Source of the DNA: Actinomycetes bacterium
GTDB lineage: Bacteria > Actinomycetota > Actinomycetes > Actinomycetales > Demequinaceae
Direction of reading: 5' to 3'
Assembly (NCBI GenBank): GCA_023428185.1
Contig: JAEYYZ010000062.1
Coordinates: 1-9,653, forward strand
Length of the DNA: 9,653 nt
Every line of letters starts with the position of its first letter. The first letter of the stretch is position 1. Positions 5,662 through 9,653 of the stretch are shown here, in pieces. The notes below the pieces were generated by a model. It was given only the letters and a program-made list of their open reading frames with translations. It was not told the DNA's origin and ran no database searches. The translations under genes and the position numbers were made by a program.

Positions 5662-6222
5662 ATGACCTCTCCACGCGTGCTCATCATTCACGGCTACATG
5701 CACCACCGCCCGGACGGCCACTGGTTGCGATGGATTCAGGATGAGCTGACCGAGCGTGGCATTGACGTGAACTACCCGCAATTGCCCGATGCCGATTCGC
5801 CTTCGCTTCAAGCGTGGCTCACAGTGGCGCTACGTGAACTCGAAGCCCTGCAGCAGAGCTCACACGAGGGCGAGGTACTGGTCATCGCCCACTCGCTGGG
5901 AACCGCGACGTGGCACCATGCGGTGGCCCGCGGGGCATCGGCAGATCGGGTGCTGATGGTCGCGCCACCTTCACCTGACATCCTCACCGGCGACATCGCC
6001 GAATTCTCCCTCGAGTCGCTGAATCAGTCCGCCGTGGGCAGCGTGGCACCTACCACCGTGGTGGGCCGCGAGACCGATCCTTACCGCAAGGGATCGTTGT
6101 TCAACCTCGCGGGCGGATGGAACGCGCAACTGGTCGAGCTACCTGGAGAAGGCCACATCAACATGGACGACGGCCACGGCCCGTTCCCCTTTGCGCTGGA
6201 GTGGGTCACCGGGCAGGTCTAG
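5662..6222 (+). CDS. RBBP9/YdeN-family serine hydrolase (alpha/beta hydrolase)
   Basis: 186-residue small alpha/beta hydrolase of the RBBP9/YdeN family (DUF1234/Ser_hydrolase), cytosolic esterase-like enzymes whose natural substrates are mostly unknown. An N-terminal strand leads into the oxyanion HGYMHH (10-15), followed by WLRWIQDEL. The nucleophile elbow is AHSLGT (76-81) with Ser78, the acid is Asp139 in RETDPY, and the base is His165 in GEGHIN. Triad order, spacing and length are all normal for the family. ATG5662 directly follows the palindrome; the AGGGG before it is only one base from the ATG, too close for a Shine-Dalgarno, so leaderless translation is likely. It is divergent from the methyltransferase and followed at once by a hairpin terminator, so it is probably monocistronic. 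Confidence 0.88.
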   Translation: MTSPRVLIIHGYMHHRPDGHWLRWIQDELTERGIDVNYPQLPDADSPSLQAWLTVALRELEALQQSSHEGEVLVIAHSLGTATWHHAVARGASADRVLMVAPPSPDILTGDIAEFSLESLNQSAVGSVAPTTVVGRETDPYRKGSLFNLAGGWNAQLVELPGEGHINMDDGHGPFPFALEWVTGQV

Positions 6223-6259
6223 GCTTGCGCTAGCGGTGCACGCGCACCGGCAAGCATTT
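6223..6259 (+). terminator. Rho-independent terminator-like hairpin after the hydrolase gene
   Basis: Immediately after the stop codon, GCTTGC (6223-6228) pairs with GCAAGC (6250-6255). Inside it CGGTGC (6234-6239) pairs with GCACCG (6244-6249) around loop ACGC, with a 5-base bulge on the left side. ATTTG follows, a short T-run. It lies just upstream of the DUF937 gene's ribosome site, so some readthrough or a separate promoter must serve that gene. Confidence 0.6.
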
Positions 6260-6276
6260 GTGCAAAGGAGCCCCCC

Positions 6277-6909
6277 ATGTCGGATCTCGATGACCTCTTT
6301 GATGAACTTCCCATCAAGCAGATCGCCAAGCAACTGGGGGTGAGTGAGAAGCAAGCTGCGGCAGCCGCGGCGGCCGCACTTCCCACGCTCGTGAAGGGTC
6401 TCGAGGCCAACGCCCAAGACCCCGCCGCCGCAGCCAAACTGGAGAAGGCCATCAAGTCCAAGAGCACGTCTCTTGTTGACGGTGGAATCTCCCTCGACGA
6501 TGTAGATGCCGAGGACGGCGCCAAGATCGTCAAGCATATCTTTGGTGGCAAGAGCAACGACGTTGCAGCCACCTTGGGTGGACTAGGCGGCAAGGAGGGG
6601 CTCGGCTCCGACCTCACCAAGAAGCTCATGGCCATCCTCGCGCCCATCGTGCTCGCCTGGATTCTCAAGAAGGTGACGGGCTCTTCCGGTTCCTCCGGTG
6701 GCGGCATCGGCGACATCTTGGGCCAAGTGCTCACCGGCGGTTCCGGCGGCGGAAGCAAGCCGTCCAGCGGCGGTGGCGGCATCCTCGAGGGTGTCCTGGG
6801 CGAGGTGCTCGGCGGAGCCCTCTCGGGAGGATCGTCTAGCTCCTCATCCGGCGGCCTTGGTGGCCTGGACCAGTTGCTGGGCGGGTTGCTTGGCGGCGGT
6901 AGCCGCTAG
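6277..6909 (+). CDS. DUF937 (YidB-like) protein with Gly/Ser-rich repeat tail
   Basis: 210-residue protein of the DUF937/YidB family, widespread in actinobacteria and without an assigned biochemical role. The start is well supported by AAAGGAG (6264-6270) six bases before ATG6277. The N-terminal part is helical: an acidic start (DLDDLFDELP), a helix-turn-helix-like IKQIAKQLGVSEKQAA (13-28), an alanine run (27-34), and HIFGGKSNDVAATLGG (87-102), characteristic of the family. A short hydrophobic segment MAILAPIVLAWIL (118-130), flanked by KK on each side, could bind the membrane. The tail (136-210) is Gly/Ser-rich and repeats an amphipathic GGxGxILGxVLGG-like motif about three times (141-152, 166-180, 192-207). 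The stop shares CTAG with the stop of the convergent siderophore gene. Family clear, function unknown. Confidence 0.85.
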   Translation: MSDLDDLFDELPIKQIAKQLGVSEKQAAAAAAAALPTLVKGLEANAQDPAAAAKLEKAIKSKSTSLVDGGISLDDVDAEDGAKIVKHIFGGKSNDVAATLGGLGGKEGLGSDLTKKLMAILAPIVLAWILKKVTGSSGSSGGGIGDILGQVLTGGSGGGSKPSSGGGGILEGVLGEVLGGALSGGSSSSSSGGLGGLDQLLGGLLGGGSR

Positions 6910-7736
6910 ACGCCCACCGATTGCAGGAACGGCTCTAGCTCGAGCCAGTTCTCTTCGTCGGTGCGGTCTTCGCGCCAAATGGCCTCGTATTGAGCCTTGA
7001 GATCTTCGCTCAATGCGTTCCACGTGCTCATGACCTGGTGCAGGTCGGCGTGCCAGTACCCCACGATGCGTTGTTGGGAGATGGGTAGGCCCACCTCCTC
7101 ACGTAGGAGTGCGCGCGCTTGCCTCGACGCCTTGGATTCGCACGCGACCCACACGTAACAGTCGTCCGTGAGCACGCCGCGGTCCGCGAGGTTCCGGAGG
7201 GCGTCGCACACCATTGACGGCCCGATGCCGTTGCCGCCAATGCGCCATTCCACCTCTACTTGAGCGGCGGATGGCAAGTCCCTGCGCTCGGTGGCAGAGG
7301 TGGATTCCACCACCACTACAAAGCGCTCGTCCGCCGTGGCGTCGGCGAGGATCCTCGTGATAGCGGGGAGGGCGGTGAGGTCACCCACCAGCACCCGCAC
7401 ACCGGAACCTGCAGGTGGTTTGTAGTAGGCCATGGCATCGGAAATCTCCACTGCGTCGCCCGGCTCGCATGCGCGCGCCCACCGAGCCCCATCTCCGTCG
7501 CCGTGCAGGAAGACCTCCATTTCGAAGCCTCCCTGCACTACGCGACTGACCGTGTAATGGCGTTCACTGTGCCCGTCGGCGTCAATGGTCTGAGCGCCTA
7601 CATCCACGTGGATGAACTCGTCTCCGATGCCGGTGGTTACCCAGGTACTGCCGGGCTCCAGCGCCAAACGCAGTCGCACCATCTGGGGGGTGAGGTGCTC
7701 TCGCGAGACCACTCGGGCACTGTGAACGCATTCCAT
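6906..7736 (-). CDS. Siderophore-interacting protein (FAD-dependent ferric-siderophore reductase)
   Basis: 276-residue cytosolic flavoprotein of the SIP (ViuB-like) family, which reduces imported ferric siderophores with NAD(P)H to release Fe2+. The N-terminal FAD-binding beta-barrel holds RHYTVSR (59-65, the flavin-binding RxYT) and HGDGDGARWA (78-87). The C-terminal NAD(P)H domain holds VGDLTALPA (117-125), ESTSATERRDLP (144-155), WVACESKASRQARALLREE (196-214) and GYWH (226-229), in the usual order. A Glu/Trp-rich tail of about 40 residues follows. ATG7736 lies two bases after the binding-protein stop, and its Shine-Dalgarno GGAGGG overlaps the end of that gene, so translation is likely coupled. 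It is the last gene of the iron operon. The family assignment is firm; the specific siderophore is not known. Confidence 0.93.
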   Translation of the reverse strand: MECVHSARVVSREHLTPQMVRLRLALEPGSTWVTTGIGDEFIHVDVGAQTIDADGHSERHYTVSRVVQGGFEMEVFLHGDGDGARWARACEPGDAVEISDAMAYYKPPAGSGVRVLVGDLTALPAITRILADATADERFVVVVESTSATERRDLPSAAQVEVEWRIGGNGIGPSMVCDALRNLADRGVLTDDCYVWVACESKASRQARALLREEVGLPISQQRIVGYWHADLHQVMSTWNALSEDLKAQYEAIWREDRTDEENWLELEPFLQSVGV

Positions 7737-7738
7737 GG

Positions 7739-8800
7739 TTAACCCTCCGCGCCCAAACCGGGAGCCAGGGTGGCGGGGTCGCCATCCAGAGCTGCCTCAA
7801 GGTTGGGAATGAGTGCCTCCAGCGCGTAAGCCTGCGACAACGGGCTCGCGAACGAGAACGCACCCTCAAATACGCCATCGGTGGACCAGATGTGACCGCC
7901 CACCTTGGTGGTGGCCATTTGCGGGTAGAGCGCCATTGACTCGATCTGCGACTGCGTGTCAGGAGCAAGTGCAGCCAGCCACACAATCGAATCGAAGGTG
8001 AAAGCGTCGAGGCGTTCCGGGCTCACAGAGACGTAGAAGTCCGTTTCGGGGTCGCCCAAAGCGTCGGCGGGGGTGGGGTCCAGGCCAAGCTTGGCCAAGA
8101 ACTGGGGGCGTGGGTCGTAGCTGAAGTAGACGCCTGGCTGTCCCTCATAGAGGAAACCCACGGCAGTGGTCTTCCCCTCCCACTCGGGGTGGTCAGTGCG
8201 CACCGCTTCAAACGCGGAATCCAACTCGGCAATGATTGCCTCGCCTTCCTCCACCTTGCCCACGGCTTGAGCAATCATGCGAGTTTCTTCCGCAAAGGGC
8301 ATGCCGTAGTCGGCCCAATCTCCGCTTTGCGCCAAGGTTGGAGCAATCTGTGACAGCAGTCCGTACTCCTCCTCCGTGATGCCAGACCACGTAGCAATGA
8401 TGAGGTCGGGCTCCAGCAGCAGGATTTGCTCCATGTTGAGTTCGGTGTTGGACAGCACGGTGGGCTCTGCGCCCACGGCCTGGCGGGCCTCTTCTGCCCA
8501 CGGCCACGTCGCGTAGTCGTAGCCGCCGTACCACTCGCGCACAGCCACCGGAGCGATGCCCAGCGCATACAACCAGTCCTGCTCGTGGAAGCCCACCGTG
8601 ACAACGCGCTGTGGCTGAGCGGGGATCTCGGTGGTCCCAAACTTGTGCTCGATGGACACGGGGAATGCGCCATCAGCGCCTGCGTCGGGTGAGGCCGATG
8701 CTGTGCTCGGCTCAGTGCTGGTGGAGCATGCCGTGAGCGCGAGGCTCAGGGCGGCAACGATGGCGGCGGCGACGAGTCGCGTGGTCCGCGTGGTGGTCAT
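7739..8800 (-). CDS. Iron-siderophore ABC transporter substrate-binding lipoprotein
   Basis: 353-residue periplasmic-binding-protein-type lipoprotein (FecB/FepB class, cluster 8) that would capture ferric siderophore at the outer face of the membrane. A twin-charged N-terminus (TTTRTTR) is followed by a hydrophobic stretch 9-22 and lipobox LTAC (22-25). Cys25 should be lipidated, and a Ser/Thr/Ala-rich linker runs to about 45. The fold signatures are IPAQPQRVVTVGFHEQDWLYALGI (58-82), MEQILLLEPDLIIAT with W/SGI after it, PTLAQ, a long helix joining the lobes, and WLAALAPD in the C-lobe. ATG8800 has GAGAGGA just upstream and overlaps the ATPase stop as ATGA, so translation is coupled. Partners are the ATPase upstream and presumably FecCD permeases off the window. 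The sequence alone does not tell hydroxamate from catecholate substrates. Confidence 0.93.
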   Translation of the reverse strand: MTTTRTTRLVAAAIVAALSLALTACSTSTEPSTASASPDAGADGAFPVSIEHKFGTTEIPAQPQRVVTVGFHEQDWLYALGIAPVAVREWYGGYDYATWPWAEEARQAVGAEPTVLSNTELNMEQILLLEPDLIIATWSGITEEEYGLLSQIAPTLAQSGDWADYGMPFAEETRMIAQAVGKVEEGEAIIAELDSAFEAVRTDHPEWEGKTTAVGFLYEGQPGVYFSYDPRPQFLAKLGLDPTPADALGDPETDFYVSVSPERLDAFTFDSIVWLAALAPDTQSQIESMALYPQMATTKVGGHIWSTDGVFEGAFSFASPLSQAYALEALIPNLEAALDGDPATLAPGLGAEG

Positions 8801-9653
8801 GGTTTCCTCTCAAGGTGACTCGCTGTGCGAGCGTGGGGTGCCGAGGGACGCCCGGCGGGCGCTCCCGTGGGGACAATCAAAGGGGTTCCGGTGACGGGGT
8901 CCGCCACCACGGTGACTTGCAAGCCGAACGCGGCGGAGACTCGTTGCGCCGTCAATACCTCGGACGCCGCGCCGCGGGCCAGGATGAGCCCGGCGTTCAT
9001 CAGCACCAAGTGATCCGCGTACCTCGCGGCTTGAGCAAGGTCATGCAGCACCACCACCACGGTGCGTCCCTGCGCGGCGAGGCCGTGGAGCAGATCAAGC
9101 ACCTCGTACTGGTGGGCGATGTCGAGGAAGGTCGTAGGCTCGTCGAGCAGAAGCAGCTGCGTTTCTTGAGCGAGTGCCAGCGCGATCCACGCGCGCTGAC
9201 GCTGACCTCCACTGAGCGAGTCCACCGGACGTTCTGCCAAACCCGTGAGGCCGGTTGCCTCCAATGCCCGTTGAACTGCCGCGGCATCGTCCGGGCCCCA
9301 GGGACGCAGGGCACGCAGGTGCGGCATGCGACCCCTGCCAATGAGATCGCGCACGGTAATGCCGCCCGGTGCGGTGGGAGCTTGAGGTAGCAGGCCCAGT
9401 TCGCGCGCTACGTCTCGAGTGGGCTGGCTGTGAATGCTGCGCCCGTCCAGCAACACTTCGCCGTGTTGAGCCGGGTGAAGCCGAGCCATGGCCCGCAGCA
9501 GGGTGGATTTGCCGCAACCGTTGGGGCCCACGATGGCCGTGATGGCGGCGGGGGGAACGTCCAAGTCCACGCTGTGGACTACCCGGGCATCTCCATACGC
9601 GAGCGACAACGCATGCGCTTGAAGCCGCGAAGCTTGCGCATCCTGGTCCCTGG
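8797..9653 (-). CDS. Ferric-siderophore ABC transporter ATPase (FecE/FepC type), 5' end outside window
   Basis: Cytosolic ATPase that powers siderophore import, FecE/FepC class. All ATPase elements are present: Walker A GPNGCGKST, Q-loop GLLPQ, signature LSGGQRQR, Walker B LLLLDEP followed by the D-loop TTFLD, and switch His in VVLHDL. The C-terminal TVVADPVTGTPLIVP is typical of siderophore ATPases, and a basic/Pro-Ala tail follows. An apparent TTG start at 9609 is not the real one: the frame stays open upstream to the window edge and reads ASRLQAHA before LSLAYGD, which matches the conserved beginning of the family, so the first codons lie beyond 9653. Its stop overlaps the start of the binding-protein gene (ATGA). 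Permease genes are expected further upstream on the same strand, as is any iron-dependent DtxR/IdeR operator; none lies inside the window. Confidence 0.93.
   Translation of the reverse strand, partial: RDQDAQASRLQAHALSLAYGDARVVHSVDLDVPPAAITAIVGPNGCGKSTLLRAMARLHPAQHGEVLLDGRSIHSQPTRDVARELGLLPQAPTAPGGITVRDLIGRGRMPHLRALRPWGPDDAAAVQRALEATGLTGLAERPVDSLSGGQRQRAWIALALAQETQLLLLDEPTTFLDIAHQYEVLDLLHGLAAQGRTVVVVLHDLAQAARYADHLVLMNAGLILARGAASEVLTAQRVSAAFGLQVTVVADPVTGTPLIVPTGAPAGRPSAPHARTASHLERKP

Noticed and set aside
6355..6380. Alanine-codon GC-rich run in the DUF937 gene as a separate repeat element
   Set aside because: It encodes a short alanine helix within a normal coding frame; simple low complexity.
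9607..9609. TTG start for the ABC ATPase
   Set aside because: The frame continues to the window edge with family-like residues before LSLAYGD, so the true start is outside.

Overview
The window looks like ordinary chromosome from a high-GC Gram-positive bacterium, probably an actinobacterium (perhaps Micrococcales; I cannot fix the genus). The reasons are a GC content near 60%, strong G/C preference at third codon positions, frequent GTG starts, tight gene packing, and family members typical of actinobacteria. I see no transposase, integrase, phage gene, CRISPR array, tRNA or rRNA.

Left part (1-3490, all + strand). The window opens inside an APH-type phosphotransferase gene. Next comes a probable yybP-ykoY manganese riboswitch leading into a TerC/Alx-family membrane protein gene. 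Its apparent expression platform is visible: the 3' strand of the basal P1 helix can instead pair with the terC Shine-Dalgarno, the layout expected of a translational ON switch. Six bases after terC is an ATP-grasp ligase gene that probably shares the transcript. A 118-base gap holds a small hairpin and three perfect copies of a 15-base tandem repeat. It is followed by an AHSA1/SRPBCC-domain gene.

Middle (3491-6260). A leader with three GTNACA hexamers at an exact 21-base period precedes a probable 49-residue small protein gene of unknown function. A 19-base palindrome then separates it from a MalY/PatB-type PLP C-S lyase gene. That gene converges with, and overlaps by 6 bases, a class I SAM methyltransferase on the - strand. 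The methyltransferase diverges from an RBBP9-type serine hydrolase across only 17 bases, which are almost entirely a palindrome carrying -10-like hexamers in both directions. A probable Rho-independent terminator follows the hydrolase.

Right part (6277-9653). A DUF937/YidB-type gene with a Gly/Ser-rich tail converges on an iron-siderophore operon on the - strand. The operon order is ABC ATPase (5' end beyond the window), then lipoprotein binding protein, then siderophore-interacting FAD reductase. ATGA overlap and a 2-base gap suggest translational coupling. Together these would bind ferric siderophore outside the cell, power its import, and release iron by reduction in the cytoplasm. The membrane permeases are not in the window and would be expected upstream.

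I find no convincing novel multigene system. The best leads are the riboswitch platform, the small ORF with its phased-repeat leader, and the 17-base bidirectional start region.
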